A stretch of 64,000 nt of DNA from Hyphomicrobium_A sp963817485 (GCA_963817485.1 CAWFOR010000021.1:1-64000); one strand, 5' to 3'. Shown: positions 35,038 through 44,495, numbered from the stretch's first letter. Notes: a model not told the origin generated them from the letters alone. Translations and numbers: made by a program.

Positions 35038-37170
35038 ATGAACGAGCAGGTTCCACGCACCACGTTCTTCGGCGCATGTCCGCACGACTGCCCCGACACC
35101 TGCGCGATGGTCTACGAGGTGGCCGACGGCAAGCTCGTCGACGTGAAGGGCAACAAGCAGCACCCGATCACGCGCGGCACCCTGTGCGTGAAGCTCAAGG
35201 ACTTCCACGACCATCACGCCAATCCCGACCGGCTCATGTATCCGCTGCGGCGCACGGGGCCGAAGGGCTCCAAGCAGTACGAGCGCATCACCTGGGATGA
35301 GGCGATCGCGGAGATCGGCAAGCGCTGGCGCGCAATCATCGCCGAGTACGGCGCCCAAGCAATCATGCCGCAAAGCTATCTCGGCAACATGGGTCTCGTG
35401 CAGGGCATCAACTCGGGCGATCCGTTCTTCAACCGGCTCGGGTCGACGGTCAACGAGAAGACGTACTGCACCTCCGGCTCCTCGACCGCGTGGCTGCTGA
35501 CGCATGGGCCCACCGGCGGCGTCGACCCCGAGAGCTTCGTGCACTGCAAGTACATCGTGATCTGGGCCTGCAATTCCATCTCGACCAACCTGCACCACTG
35601 GCCGTTCGTGCTCGAAGCGCAGAAGCGCGGCGCCAAGGTGGTCGTCATCAATTCCTACAAGTCGCGGACGGCCAAGGCCGGCGACTGGCACATCTGCCCC
35701 AAGCCCGGCACCGATGGCGCGCTCGCTCTCGCCATTATCAACTCGATGGTCGAGCAGGGCGTCGTCGATCAGGACTACGTCGATAACCACGCGTACGGAT
35801 GGCCGGAGCTGAAGGCGCGCGCGGCCGACTTCACGCTCGGCTATGCCGAGAAGGTCACCGGCGTGAAGGCGGCCGACATCGCCAAGTTCGCACGCGAGTT
35901 CGCCACCTCGCAGCCGTCCGCCATTCGCATCGGGGTGGCGATCGAGCGCTCGGCCGGCGGCGCGCAGGCGGCCCGCGCGGTCTACGCAATCCCCGCGGTT
36001 GCGGGCTCCTGGCGCCACGTCGGCGGCGGCATGCTGCAGCTACCGCTGTGGGACTTCCCCGTCGATTGGGTGAAGGCTGCGCGGCCCGACTGGATCAAGC
36101 CCGGTACACGCGTCGTGAACAACCTGCGGCTCGGCCAAGCGCTTACCGGCGAGATGAAGCTCGATCCGCCGATCAAGAGCCTGTTCGTGTTCTGCACCAA
36201 TCCCGTCAGCCAATCGCCCGAGACCAACAAGATCGTCGAGGGGCTGAAGCGCGAGGACCTGTTCACCGTCGTCGCCGAGCACTTCATCACGGATACGGCG
36301 AAGTACGCCGACATCATCCTACCCTCCGCCATGGCCGGCGAGGCCGAGGACATGATGTGGTCGTGGGGGCACTTCTATTTCACGTACAATCAGAAGGCGA
36401 TCGACCCGCCCGGCGAATGCAAGCCGACCAGCGAGATGTGGCGGCTATTGGCGAAGGAGATGGGCTTCGACGATCCCGTCTTCAAAATGACCGACAGCGA
36501 GCTCTGCGCGGCCTACATCAATTGGGACGATCCCAAGATGGGCGGCGTCGACATGGAGTACTTCAAGAAGCACGGCTACTACCGGATCGACGTCGGTCCC
36601 GTCGATACGCGCACTCCGCACGCCGAAGGCAAGTTCCCGACGCCCTCCGGCAAGGTCGAGCTGCTCTTGAACGGTGCCCGGAACTTCGTCGCCCCGCCGT
36701 TCCGCGCCATGTACGAGGGCGAGCAGGACGGCTCGCCCATCGATCCGCTTCCGGGTTATGTGCCGGTGCGCGAGTCACCGGAGACAAACCCGGAGCTCGC
36801 CAAGGTCTATCCGCTCAACATCATCTCGCCAAAAAGCCACGGGTTCCTCAACTCGTGCTACGCGAACGAGCCGCACAAGATCAGGGGCCAGGGCGAGCAG
36901 TTCGTGATGATCTCGCCCACGGATGCGGCCAAACGCAACATTCGCGAGGGCGATCCGGTGCGCGTGCAAAATGCGCGTGGCGACTTCGAGGGCGTCGCGC
37001 GCGTGACGGAGGACGTCAACCCCGGCATCGTCGTGGCGACGCTCGGCTATTGGCGCTCGCTCAACCGCTCGGACGGATCGGTGAACTCGATCTCGTCGGA
37101 TGCCTGGTCGGGCCTCGGCCGCGCGCCGACGTTTTCCGACAACCTCGTCGAGGTCACGCGCGTCAACTGA
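35038..37170 (+). CDS. Molybdopterin-dependent oxidoreductase (formate dehydrogenase / DMSO reductase family)
   Basis: 710 residues from the ATG at 35038, which has AGGGGAG upstream. The N-terminal 4Fe-4S site uses Cys14, Cys18, Cys22 and Cys50 (CPHDCPDTCAMVYE; RGTLCVK). The bis-MGD domains follow, with NPDRLMYPLRRTGPKG, WACNSISTNLHHWPFVLEA, VVINSYKSRTAKAGDWHICP, the FCTNPVSQSPET motif, ADIILPSAMAGEAEDMMWSW and the C-terminal dinucleotide domain with LNIISPKSHGFLNSCYANEP. No Tat signal is seen, so it is probably cytoplasmic. No small subunits are encoded nearby; the substrate cannot be set. A strong terminator follows at 37214. Confidence 0.88.
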   Translation: MNEQVPRTTFFGACPHDCPDTCAMVYEVADGKLVDVKGNKQHPITRGTLCVKLKDFHDHHANPDRLMYPLRRTGPKGSKQYERITWDEAIAEIGKRWRAIIAEYGAQAIMPQSYLGNMGLVQGINSGDPFFNRLGSTVNEKTYCTSGSSTAWLLTHGPTGGVDPESFVHCKYIVIWACNSISTNLHHWPFVLEAQKRGAKVVVINSYKSRTAKAGDWHICPKPGTDGALALAIINSMVEQGVVDQDYVDNHAYGWPELKARAADFTLGYAEKVTGVKAADIAKFAREFATSQPSAIRIGVAIERSAGGAQAARAVYAIPAVAGSWRHVGGGMLQLPLWDFPVDWVKAARPDWIKPGTRVVNNLRLGQALTGEMKLDPPIKSLFVFCTNPVSQSPETNKIVEGLKREDLFTVVAEHFITDTAKYADIILPSAMAGEAEDMMWSWGHFYFTYNQKAIDPPGECKPTSEMWRLLAKEMGFDDPVFKMTDSELCAAYINWDDPKMGGVDMEYFKKHGYYRIDVGPVDTRTPHAEGKFPTPSGKVELLLNGARNFVAPPFRAMYEGEQDGSPIDPLPGYVPVRESPETNPELAKVYPLNIISPKSHGFLNSCYANEPHKIRGQGEQFVMISPTDAAKRNIREGDPVRVQNARGDFEGVARVTEDVNPGIVVATLGYWRSLNRSDGSVNSISSDAWSGLGRAPTFSDNLVEVTRVN

Positions 37171-37213
37171 CGCGCCGCCTGACAGTTGGCACAGTTGCCG
37201 CCGTTCTTGCAGC

Positions 37214-37254
37214 GGCCGTCGGAGGCGGGAGCCTCCGGCGGCCGTTCGTCTTTT
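37214..37254 (+). terminator. Rho-independent terminator after the molybdopterin oxidoreductase
   Basis: A 13-bp stem (GGCCGTCGGAGGC with GCCTCCGGCGGCC, one G-T wobble) closed by a GGGA tetraloop, followed by GTTCGTCTTTT. It lies 43 bases after the stop at 37170. The stem could also serve the convergent ctaD transcript, although no T-run is seen on that strand. Confidence 0.75.
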
Positions 37255-37283
37255 GGGTCACACATCGCCCGGTCCGGCGCTTG

Positions 37284-38906
37284 CTAGTGCTGAGCGACGG
37301 TGTCGAACCGCGGCAACCGCTCGAACGAGTGGAAGTTCGGCGGCGACGGCAGCGTCCATTCGAGCGTGGTGGCGCCGACGCCCCAAGGATTGGCCGGAGC
37401 CCGCACGTTGCGGCGGAAGGCCAGGATCACGCCCGCGAGGAATACGATGGTCGCAAGCACCGATATGTAGGCGCCGAACGAGGAGACTTGGTTCCAGAAC
37501 TGGAAGGCATCGGGATAGTCGGCATAGCGGCGCGGCATGCCCGCAAGCCCGAGGAAGTGCTGCGGGAAGAACGTGACGTTGACGCCGATGAACAGGAGCC
37601 AGAAGTGCCACTTGCCTATCGTCTCCGAATACATCCGCCCGCTCATCTTGGGGAACCAGTAGTACCAGCCGGCAAACAGCGTGAAGAGCGCGCCGATCGA
37701 CATCGTGTAGTGGAAATGCGCAACCACGTAGTAGGTGTCGTGCAGCGCGCGGTCGATGCCTGCGTTTGAAAGCATCACGCCGGTGACACCGCCGACCGTG
37801 AACAGAAATACGAAGCCGATCGCAAACAGCATCGGCGTCGTGAAGCGGATCGATCCGCCCCACATGGTGGCGATCCACGAGAACACTTTGATGCCCGTCG
37901 GCACCGCAATGACCATGGTCGCGAACTGGAAGTAGGCCTGCGTCGAATAGGAGATGCCGGCCGCGTACATATGATGCGCCCACACGAGGAAGCCGACGAG
38001 CGCGATCGCGACCATGGCGTAGACCATGCCGAGGTAGCCGAAAACCGGCTTGCGCGAGAAGGTCGAGATCACCTGGCTCACGATGCCGAAGCCGGGGAGC
38101 ACGATGATGTAGACCTCGGGGTGGCCGAAGAACCAGAACAGGTGCTGGAACAGCAGCGGGTCGCCGCCGCCAGCCGCCGAGAAGAAGGTCGTGCCGAAAT
38201 TGCGGTCGGTCAGCAGCATGGTGATCGCGCCCGCGAGCACCGGAAGCGAAAGCAGCAGCAGAAATGCCGTGATCAGGATCGACCACACGAACAGCGGCAT
38301 CTTGTGCAGCGTCATCCCGGGCGCGCGCATGTTGAAGATCGTGGTGATGAAGTTGATCGACGACAGGATCGAGGAGGCGCCTGCGAGGTGCAGCGCGAGG
38401 ATCGCGAAATCGACCGCCGGCCCCGGGTGCCCGATGGTCGACAGGGGCGCGTAGGCCGTCCAGCCGATGCCGGCGCCGTTGGCTCCGGCGGGGCCCTCGA
38501 CGAACAGCGAGACCACGAGCAGCGTCAGCGCCATCGGCAGCAGCCAGAACGAGATGTTGTTGAGGCGCGGGAAGGCCATGTCGGGCGCGCCGATCATCAG
38601 CGGCACGAACCAGTTGCCAAAGCCCCCAAACAGCGATGGCATGATCATGAAGAACACCATGATCAGGCCGTGGCCGGTGACGAACACGTTGAAGGTGTGC
38701 GGATCGGCGAAGATCTGCATGCCCGGCGACTGCAATTCCATGCGCATGGCAATCGACATGAAACCGCCGACGAGGCCGCCGACGAGCGCGAACGTCAGGT
38801 AAAGGCTGCCGATGTCCTTGTGGTTGGTCGAAAGCAGCCAGCGGGTGATCCCGTGTGGACGGTCGTGTGCGGCTTCGTCGCTGGCCGCGCTGTATTGCGC
38901 CGACAT
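37284..38906 (-). CDS. ctaD: Cytochrome c oxidase subunit I (aa3 type)
   Basis: 540 residues from the ATG at 38904-38906, chosen for GGGAGGG upstream. Twelve hydrophobic spans; the high-spin haem/CuB region HPEVYIIVLPGFG contains the D-channel Glu and Tyr (type A1), WAHHMYAAGI gives the paired CuB His, and YYVVAHFHYTMS the haem His ligands. HGLIMVFFMIMPSLFGGFGN is also typical. It is the catalytic subunit of the aerobic terminal oxidase. No ctaC, ctaE or ctaB gene is beside it, so this copy stands apart from the usual operon; it is divergent from fnr with an FNR box between them. Confidence 0.95.
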   Translation of the reverse strand: MSAQYSAASDEAAHDRPHGITRWLLSTNHKDIGSLYLTFALVGGLVGGFMSIAMRMELQSPGMQIFADPHTFNVFVTGHGLIMVFFMIMPSLFGGFGNWFVPLMIGAPDMAFPRLNNISFWLLPMALTLLVVSLFVEGPAGANGAGIGWTAYAPLSTIGHPGPAVDFAILALHLAGASSILSSINFITTIFNMRAPGMTLHKMPLFVWSILITAFLLLLSLPVLAGAITMLLTDRNFGTTFFSAAGGGDPLLFQHLFWFFGHPEVYIIVLPGFGIVSQVISTFSRKPVFGYLGMVYAMVAIALVGFLVWAHHMYAAGISYSTQAYFQFATMVIAVPTGIKVFSWIATMWGGSIRFTTPMLFAIGFVFLFTVGGVTGVMLSNAGIDRALHDTYYVVAHFHYTMSIGALFTLFAGWYYWFPKMSGRMYSETIGKWHFWLLFIGVNVTFFPQHFLGLAGMPRRYADYPDAFQFWNQVSSFGAYISVLATIVFLAGVILAFRRNVRAPANPWGVGATTLEWTLPSPPNFHSFERLPRFDTVAQH

Positions 38907-39063
38907 GTTCTTGGTCCCTCCCCAAATGCATCCGCCCCCTTTCAATTCGGAGCCGGCTAAGGGCGCCGCGCCAGCGGCCCTGGCAGGCAAAGACAGCCAG
39001 GACTGCCGGGCTCGCGAGCACGCCCAATGAAGGAAGATTCACCGCGAGCTGCCTTTTCCCCAT

Positions 39064-39077
39064 TTGATCTAGATCAA
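39064..39077. promoter_or_regulatory. Perfect FNR/FixK box between ctaD and fnr
   Basis: TTGATCTAGATCAA matches the consensus TTGAT-N4-ATCAA exactly. It lies 55 bases before the fnr ATG and 157 bases before the ctaD ATG on the other strand. The position suits autoregulation of fnr-hemN and oxygen-dependent repression or activation of ctaD. Confidence 0.85.
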
Positions 39078-39132
39078 GGCGGAAGGCGGCCAATTGCCGC
39101 CTGAAGGGAGGGGGTGGCGAGGAGTACGATCG

Positions 39133-39930
39133 ATGGTCGACGTTCCCGGCCCCATGCGAGTCGAGGCGCTCCTGAACATGCGAAAGCCGAGATCGATCTG
39201 CGCCGGATGTCCGTCGCTCCAGAAAGGCCTTTGCGGGGCTCTCGATGACATCGAGCTTTCCCGGCTCGGCTCCGTGAGCTGGCACCGGCGCTTTCGAGCG
39301 GGCGATGCTATCCATGTCGAAGGCGAGGTCCCGCCTTCCTTCTGCGCCATCGTCTCCGGTGTTGTGAAGCTGTTGAAGAGCCTGCCCAACGGCAGCCAGC
39401 AGATCGTGGGGCTGTTCGCGGCCGGCGATTTCCTCGGACGGCCCTTCGGTGGCGAGGCGCGCGCCACCGCCATCGCGGCGAGCGAGGTCGAGATCTGCTG
39501 GTTCCCGCGCGCCACCATCGAGAGCCTCGCCGCATCCTCCGGCGGGGTAAAGGACTGGCTCTACCAGTACGTCTCCGACGAGCTCGAGAAGGCACAGGAA
39601 TGGATCATGCTGCTCGGCCGCATGACGGCGGAGCAGAAGATGGCGGTATTCCTCCTATCGGTGATGCGAGCGACCGCCGAAGGCAAGGCGGCTACCGGAA
39701 GCGCGCGCGAAACCGCGATCGAGCTGCCGCTCTCGCGCACCGAGATCGCCGACTATCTCGGGCTGACCATCGAGACCGTGAGCCGGCAGATCGCGCGCCT
39801 GCGCGAGCGCAACGTCATCAGCGCCGGCAACACGCGCAGCGTCGTCGTGCACCGCCCGGATGTGCTGACGGCGATCGTCGACAGCGCGCAAGCCGCCTCA
39901 CATGCTTCCTTCGCCAGGGTGGACGCATGA
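39133..39930 (+). CDS. fnr: FNR-type oxygen-sensing transcription regulator (FnrN/AadR-like)
   Basis: 265 residues from the ATG at 39133, which has GAGGAG eight bases upstream. Cys23, Cys26 and Cys34 (CAGCPSLQKGLC) with Cys122 (EVEICWFP) give the four ligands of an oxygen-labile 4Fe-4S cluster, as in E. coli FNR. A cyclic-nucleotide-type beta-roll and dimer helix are followed by the helix-turn-helix RTEIADYLGLTIETVSRQIA, with the E-x2-S-R triplet (ETVSR) that reads TTGAT. Its own promoter holds a perfect box. hemN overlaps its stop codon (ATGA), making a two-gene operon of anaerobic control and anaerobic haem synthesis. Confidence 0.93.
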   Translation: MVDVPGPMRVEALLNMRKPRSICAGCPSLQKGLCGALDDIELSRLGSVSWHRRFRAGDAIHVEGEVPPSFCAIVSGVVKLLKSLPNGSQQIVGLFAAGDFLGRPFGGEARATAIAASEVEICWFPRATIESLAASSGGVKDWLYQYVSDELEKAQEWIMLLGRMTAEQKMAVFLLSVMRATAEGKAATGSARETAIELPLSRTEIADYLGLTIETVSRQIARLRERNVISAGNTRSVVVHRPDVLTAIVDSAQAASHASFARVDA

Positions 39931-41264
39931 ACCCCGAGCTCGTCAAGCGCTACTCGGGTGCCGTTCCCCGCTACACGAGCTACCCGACCGCCCCGCACTT
40001 CTCCGATAAGGTCGGCGCGGCGCAGTACGCGTCCTGGCTCGCGGCGCTGCCCGAGCAGGCGCGCCTCTCGCTTTATATCCACATCCCGTTCTGCAGTGCG
40101 TTGTGCTGGTACTGCGGCTGCAGCACCAAGGTGGCCAATCGCTACGAGCCGGTCGCGAGCTACCTTTCCTCGCTCCGATCCGAGATCGCAAACGTTGCCG
40201 TGCGCGTGCCGGCGAGCCACTCGGCCACCCACGTCCACTGGGGCGGCGGCTCGCCCAATATCCTGACACCCGATGACATCCTGGCGCTCGCCGAGACGAC
40301 GCGGCGCAGCTTCAACGTGGCGGAGGGTGCGGAGTTTGCCGTCGAGATCGATCCGCGCGGCCTCGACCGCGAGCGCGTGGCGGCCTTTGCGGGCGCAGGC
40401 GTGACACGCGCCTCGATCGGCGTGCAGGACTTCGACGAGACGGTGCAGTCGGCGATCAACCGCCGGCAGTCGTTTGCATTGACGCAGGCCGCCGTTGAAG
40501 CGCTGCGCGAGCACGGCATCGGCGCCATCAACATCGACCTCGTGTACGGCCTGCCGCATCAGACGCGCGACAGCGTCGAGGCGACGGTCTCAAAGGTGCT
40601 CGCGCTCGAGCCGAGCCGCATCGCAGCCTTCGGCTATGCGCACCTGCCCGCGCGGCTGAAGCATCAGGCGCTCATCGACGAGGCGGCACTCCCCGGAACG
40701 GTCGAGCGCTTCGCGCAGTCAAACCGGCTTGCGCACATCTTGGCCGTCGCGGGCTACGTGCGCGTCGGCCTCGATCATTACGCCCGCGCCGACGACCCGC
40801 TCGCCAGCGGCCCAGTCAACCGAAATTTCCAAGGCTATACGACCGACGCGGCCGATGCCCTCATCGGGCTCGGCGCTTCCGCGATCGGCCGGCTGCCCGA
40901 AGGCTACGTTCAGAACTGCGTTGCCGTGCCCGACTACCACCGCCTCATAGCCGAGCACGGGCTTGCGACCGTGCGCGGCTTCCAACTGAGCGACGGCGAT
41001 CGCATGCGCGGATTCGTGATCGAGCGGCTGATGTGCGATCTCGCGTTTCCGGCAGCCGAGCTCAACCGCCGCTTCGGCGACGCGGCAACGCCGCTGCTCG
41101 AAGAGGCGCAGGCCCTCATCGAGGCCGATCACGATCGGCTCATCGAGCCGGACGGGGAGGCTTTCCGCGTCACGGAGCGGGGACGTCCCTTCGTGCGCGC
41201 GATCGCGGCTTGTTTCGACAGCTATTTGGGAGCCGGAGAAGCGCGGCATTCGGCTGGCGTATAG
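39927..41264 (+). CDS. hemN: Oxygen-independent coproporphyrinogen III oxidase
   Basis: 445 residues from the ATG at 39927, overlapping the fnr stop. The N-terminus has RYTSYPTAPHF, then the radical SAM cluster HIPFCSALCWYCGCST with the extra Cys of HemN, GGGSPNILTPDDI, and ASIGVQDFDETVQSAINRRQ. GINIDLVYGLPHQT-like and NFQGYTTDAADALIGLGASA motifs follow, as in HemN. It decarboxylates coproporphyrinogen III without oxygen. Coupling to fnr and the FNR box indicates induction at low oxygen. Confidence 0.95.
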   Translation: MNPELVKRYSGAVPRYTSYPTAPHFSDKVGAAQYASWLAALPEQARLSLYIHIPFCSALCWYCGCSTKVANRYEPVASYLSSLRSEIANVAVRVPASHSATHVHWGGGSPNILTPDDILALAETTRRSFNVAEGAEFAVEIDPRGLDRERVAAFAGAGVTRASIGVQDFDETVQSAINRRQSFALTQAAVEALREHGIGAINIDLVYGLPHQTRDSVEATVSKVLALEPSRIAAFGYAHLPARLKHQALIDEAALPGTVERFAQSNRLAHILAVAGYVRVGLDHYARADDPLASGPVNRNFQGYTTDAADALIGLGASAIGRLPEGYVQNCVAVPDYHRLIAEHGLATVRGFQLSDGDRMRGFVIERLMCDLAFPAAELNRRFGDAATPLLEEAQALIEADHDRLIEPDGEAFRVTERGRPFVRAIAACFDSYLGAGEARHSAGV

Positions 41265-41299
41265 ACGGGGGACCGCGCAAAGCGACGGAGGAGCGCGCC

Positions 41300-41569
41300 A
41301 TGGACGATCATTTCTGGCCAGCCATGTACCCCGGCATCATCGTCGGGTTTCTGGTGGGGCTCGGGGGCGGGAATATCATTTCCACGATCCTCGGAACCAT
41401 CGGTGGTCTCATCGGTGCCGTGGCGCTCTATTTCATCTTCACGTGGCTCGGCCTCGAGGAGACGATCCTGTCCCTCGTCGGTCTCATTGGCGGCGCCCTG
41501 GCGGGATCCTATCTGCTGATGGGCGTCGGCAGCCGCATCGAGGGCCTCCGCTCCCGCTCGGCGAAATAG
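41300..41569 (+). CDS. Small membrane protein with glycine-rich spans, unknown
   Basis: 89 residues from the ATG at 41300, with GGAGGAG upstream. Three Gly-rich hydrophobic segments: IIVGFLVGLGGGNIISTILG, LIGAVALYFIFTWLG and SLVGLIGGALAGSYLLMGVG; the sequence resembles small membrane proteins of the GlsB/YmgE type but lacks a clear signature. It follows hemN by 35 bases and may be co-transcribed. Confidence 0.65.
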   Translation: MDDHFWPAMYPGIIVGFLVGLGGGNIISTILGTIGGLIGAVALYFIFTWLGLEETILSLVGLIGGALAGSYLLMGVGSRIEGLRSRSAK

Positions 41570-41689
41570 CAAAGCCTTCAGGTTTCGTCTCGTAACCCGG
41601 TGCGGTGTTCCCTGCGGAACAGCGCAGCCGCATGTTGTGCCCGACCCTCCTTGATCGCCGCCGTGCGGCTTGCACACGAGGAGGGATCG

Positions 41690-41962
41690 ATGTCCGCCAT
41701 TCAAAGCTGGATCGAGCGCGACGATGCCAAGCGCGCCGAGGAGCTAAAGACGAAGCCGACGCGGTGGTTCGTCTATAGGATCATTTTGGGTCTGCTGATC
41801 CTGGCTAAGGCCGCGCATCTTGCGCTGATCACGAGTAGCCCCTGGGGCTACGGCCTCGCGGCGCTGCTCGCCGCCGGTGGTCTCGTCTGGATCGTCGAAG
41901 GTGCGCAGGGTTTCCGCGCCAGGCTGACTGCCGAGGAACCCGTTCCCGGTCCCATCCGTTAG
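41690..41962 (+). CDS. Small two-span membrane protein, unknown
   Basis: 90 residues from the ATG at 41690 (GAGGAGGG upstream). A charged N-terminus (MSAIQSWIERDDAKRAEELK) precedes two hydrophobic segments, WFVYRIILGLLILAKAAHLA and GLAALLAAGGLVWIVEG, and a polar tail. No family recognised. Confidence 0.6.
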   Translation: MSAIQSWIERDDAKRAEELKTKPTRWFVYRIILGLLILAKAAHLALITSSPWGYGLAALLAAGGLVWIVEGAQGFRARLTAEEPVPGPIR

Positions 41963-42034
41963 GCCTGCGGCAACTCGAGGAGTGGTGGCACCTGCGTGCG
42001 GGACCTTACGAGCGCTTGCTTTCGCTGCAGCGCG

Positions 42035-42814
42035 CTATTCCTTGTCCACATGGAACCGCATGCTCGCCCCCAGCGCCGCTCTTACCCGCCAGGGCAACAG
42101 CCGCCCCGCCCGGATCAGCCATAACAGCGCGAGCGGGAAGGCGATAAAGGCTCGGCCGCGATCGAGCCCGCGCTTGATGCGGGCCGCCGCGGCATCGGCG
42201 GACATAATCAAGGGAAGCGCGCCCACATGATTGGACACCTGATTTGTCGCGATGTGCCCCGGATAAATGAGCGTCACCGCCACGCCATCGGGAATGAGCC
42301 ACTCCCTCAGCGCCTCCCCGTAGCTCATGAGGCCGGCCTTGCTGGCGCTATAGGCCGGTGCATCGGCCAGCGGCTGCAAGGCGGCGAGCGAGCCGACGAT
42401 GGCTATGCGACCGCGGCGTCGGGCTCGCAGCATCGGAAGGGCCGCGGCGATGGTCGTCGTCGCGCTTTCGAGATTGATACGCAGCATGGCCATAATCTCG
42501 TGGTCGGTCTCCATGGCGCGGTCGGCCCCGTGCCCGGTGAACACTCCGGCATTGACGATGAGCAGATCGATCGGGTGCGCGGCATCGAACGCGCGCATCC
42601 AAGTACTTGTGGCCTTTGCTTCCAGGAGATCGAAGGCGCCGATCGTCACTTCGGCGCCACAGGCCCGGCAGGCATCCGCCACCTCACCGAGGCGCTCTTT
42701 GTCGCGCCCCAGCAAACCGAGCGAACGTTCGCGGATCGCGTATTGAAGCGCCAGCGCCCTTCCGAGACCGGCACTGGCGCCGGTAATGACGACCGATTGG
42801 GTGTTTTGCTTCAC
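42035..42814 (-). CDS. Short-chain dehydrogenase/reductase
   Basis: 259 residues with all classical SDR motifs: VVITGASAGLGRALALQYAI for the cofactor, LLIVNAGVFTGHG (NAG), GSLAALQPLADAPAYSASKAG with Ser, Tyr and Lys, and IYPGHIATNQV. The absence of an acidic residue at the end of strand 2 and the LGRDKERL that follows suggest NADP(H) preference. A C-terminal hydrophobic stretch (AFIAFPLALLWLIRAGRLLP) could associate with membranes, as in 3-ketosphinganine reductases. It is divergent from the alpha-oxoamine synthase at 42977, which could supply a ketone substrate; this link is inference. Confidence 0.88.
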   Translation of the reverse strand: MKQNTQSVVITGASAGLGRALALQYAIRERSLGLLGRDKERLGEVADACRACGAEVTIGAFDLLEAKATSTWMRAFDAAHPIDLLIVNAGVFTGHGADRAMETDHEIMAMLRINLESATTTIAAALPMLRARRRGRIAIVGSLAALQPLADAPAYSASKAGLMSYGEALREWLIPDGVAVTLIYPGHIATNQVSNHVGALPLIMSADAAAARIKRGLDRGRAFIAFPLALLWLIRAGRLLPWRVRAALGASMRFHVDKE

Positions 42815-42976
42815 GAGAGGAGACTTCCCCGTAAGGTTCCGGTAAGGCGGGCCCGCACTGTCTGCCTCGACAGGGGAGCATCGCGGGCCTTGCTGACGTG
42901 CTAGGCTCGTGGTTCTGTTTTGGTAAACAGGCTTGCGTCGGGGAAATCAACAAACGTCGACCGGAGGATCTGCGCC

Positions 42977-44362
42977 TTGGATGTGCGTGAGTCGGATGTG
43001 GACAGGCGTGACCTGCGAGTCGAGACGGGGGGATCGTTCGCTCGGGCATTGACCATGGTCGGCTTGAACGCCACCGCGATGCTGCACGATGCCACCGCGG
43101 CCATTCGGACCGCCTGGCAAGGGCTTCAGGTCAAGAAGCTCCTGCGCGGCATTTACCAGCCCTCGCGCGGCTTCGGCGACCTCGCCGGCTACACTTCGGT
43201 GATCAAGCACCGCAAAGTGGCCGAGCGCTTCAATTTCGCCGACCCCTTCTACCGCTGCCATGAAGAGAGCCTCGGCTCCAAGATCTTCATCGACGGGCGC
43301 GAATACCTCAACTTCTCCTCCTACGACTACATCGGCCTCAACCGCCACCCCGTCGTATCGCAGGCCGCCAAGGCCGCGATCGATCAGTACGGCACCTCGG
43401 TCTCGGCGAGCCGCATCGTCTCCGGCGAGCGTGTGTTCCACCGCGAGCTCGAGAGCGCGCTCGCCGACCTCTACGAGGCTCAAGCCGCGCTCTGCTTCGT
43501 CAGCGGGCACGCCACCAACGTCTCGACCATCGCCGCGCTGATGGAATCGGCCGATCTCGTCGTACACGACGAGCTTGCCCACAACAGCATTCTCGTCGGC
43601 GCCAAGCTGTCCGGCGCTACCGTCCGGCCGTTCCGCCACAACGACATGGCGGCGCTGGAGAAGCTCCTGGACGAGGAGCGCGGCTGCTACAAGAACGCGC
43701 TCATCGTCGTCGAGGGCCTCTACTCGATGGACGGCGACATCCCCGATCTGCCGCGCCTGATCGAGCTGAAGCAACGGCATAACGCCTGGCTTATGGTGGA
43801 CGAGGCGCACGCGCTCGGCGTGCTCGGCAAGCATGGCCGCGGCGTGCACGAGCATTTCGACATCGATCCGAGCGACGTCGACATCTGGATGGGCACGCTG
43901 AGCAAGGCGCTCGCGGCGTGCGGCGGCTACATCGCCGGCAGCCATGAGCTTATCGAGATACTGAAGTTCCGCGCCGCCGGCCAGGTGTATTCGGTCGGCA
44001 TGTCACCCCCGGTGGCGGCAGCGGCGTCGGCAGCGCTGCAGCTCCTCAAGGCAGAGCCCGAACGCGTCGCCCGCCTGCAGGCAAACGGCACCCTTTTCCT
44101 GGAGGAGGCCCGCGCGCACGGCCTCGATACCGTGACCAGCCGGGGCTACGCCATCGTGCCGATCATGGTGGGCGACATCGTCCGGGCAGGCCGCATTACC
44201 GATCGGATGCTGGCGCGCGGGGTGAATGTGCTGCCGATCATCTATCCCGCAGTACCCCTCAAGGCAGCACGGCTGCGCTTCTTTGTGACAAGCGAGCATA
44301 CCCCCGAGCAGATCCGCACTGCAGTGCGCATCGCGGCCGAAGAGCTGCGCAAACTGGCCTGA
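42977..44362 (+). CDS. Alpha-oxoamine synthase (serine palmitoyltransferase / AONS-like)
   Basis: 461 residues from the TTG at 42977, which has GGAGG nine bases upstream. After an N-terminal extension of about 90 residues, the fold-type I PLP domain shows NFSSYDYIGLNRHPVVSQAA, GTSVSASRIVSGERVFHREL, HDELAHNSILVGAKLSG, VVEGLYSMDGDIPDLPRLIE, MVDEAHALGVLGKHGRG and the PLP Lys in WMGTLSKALAACGGYIAG. The family condenses an amino acid with an acyl-CoA or acyl-ACP. The Gly-rich and His motifs fit SPT/AOS rather than 5-aminolevulinate synthase, but the exact substrate is not set. Divergent SDR gene adjacent. Confidence 0.87.
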   Translation: MDVRESDVDRRDLRVETGGSFARALTMVGLNATAMLHDATAAIRTAWQGLQVKKLLRGIYQPSRGFGDLAGYTSVIKHRKVAERFNFADPFYRCHEESLGSKIFIDGREYLNFSSYDYIGLNRHPVVSQAAKAAIDQYGTSVSASRIVSGERVFHRELESALADLYEAQAALCFVSGHATNVSTIAALMESADLVVHDELAHNSILVGAKLSGATVRPFRHNDMAALEKLLDEERGCYKNALIVVEGLYSMDGDIPDLPRLIELKQRHNAWLMVDEAHALGVLGKHGRGVHEHFDIDPSDVDIWMGTLSKALAACGGYIAGSHELIEILKFRAAGQVYSVGMSPPVAAAASAALQLLKAEPERVARLQANGTLFLEEARAHGLDTVTSRGYAIVPIMVGDIVRAGRITDRMLARGVNVLPIIYPAVPLKAARLRFFVTSEHTPEQIRTAVRIAAEELRKLA

Positions 44363-44495
44363 CGCCAGCCCCAGCGTCCGCAAAATTCGCCTCCCCTAGC
44401 GTTAACCCTCCTGACAGAGAACGTCAGCCTAGCCTAGTATGATCTTCTGCAGGCGGCCCGGGGGTCGGGTCCGCGGGCATTTTGGGGGAAGCGTC

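Noticed and set aside
37258..39315. A long minus-strand frame overlapping ctaD
   Set aside because: Out of frame with ctaD, His/Arg-rich translation, no membrane pattern.
41613..41628. TGTTCC-CTGC-GGAACA hairpin as a terminator after 41569
   Set aside because: Short stem without T-run; no further evidence.
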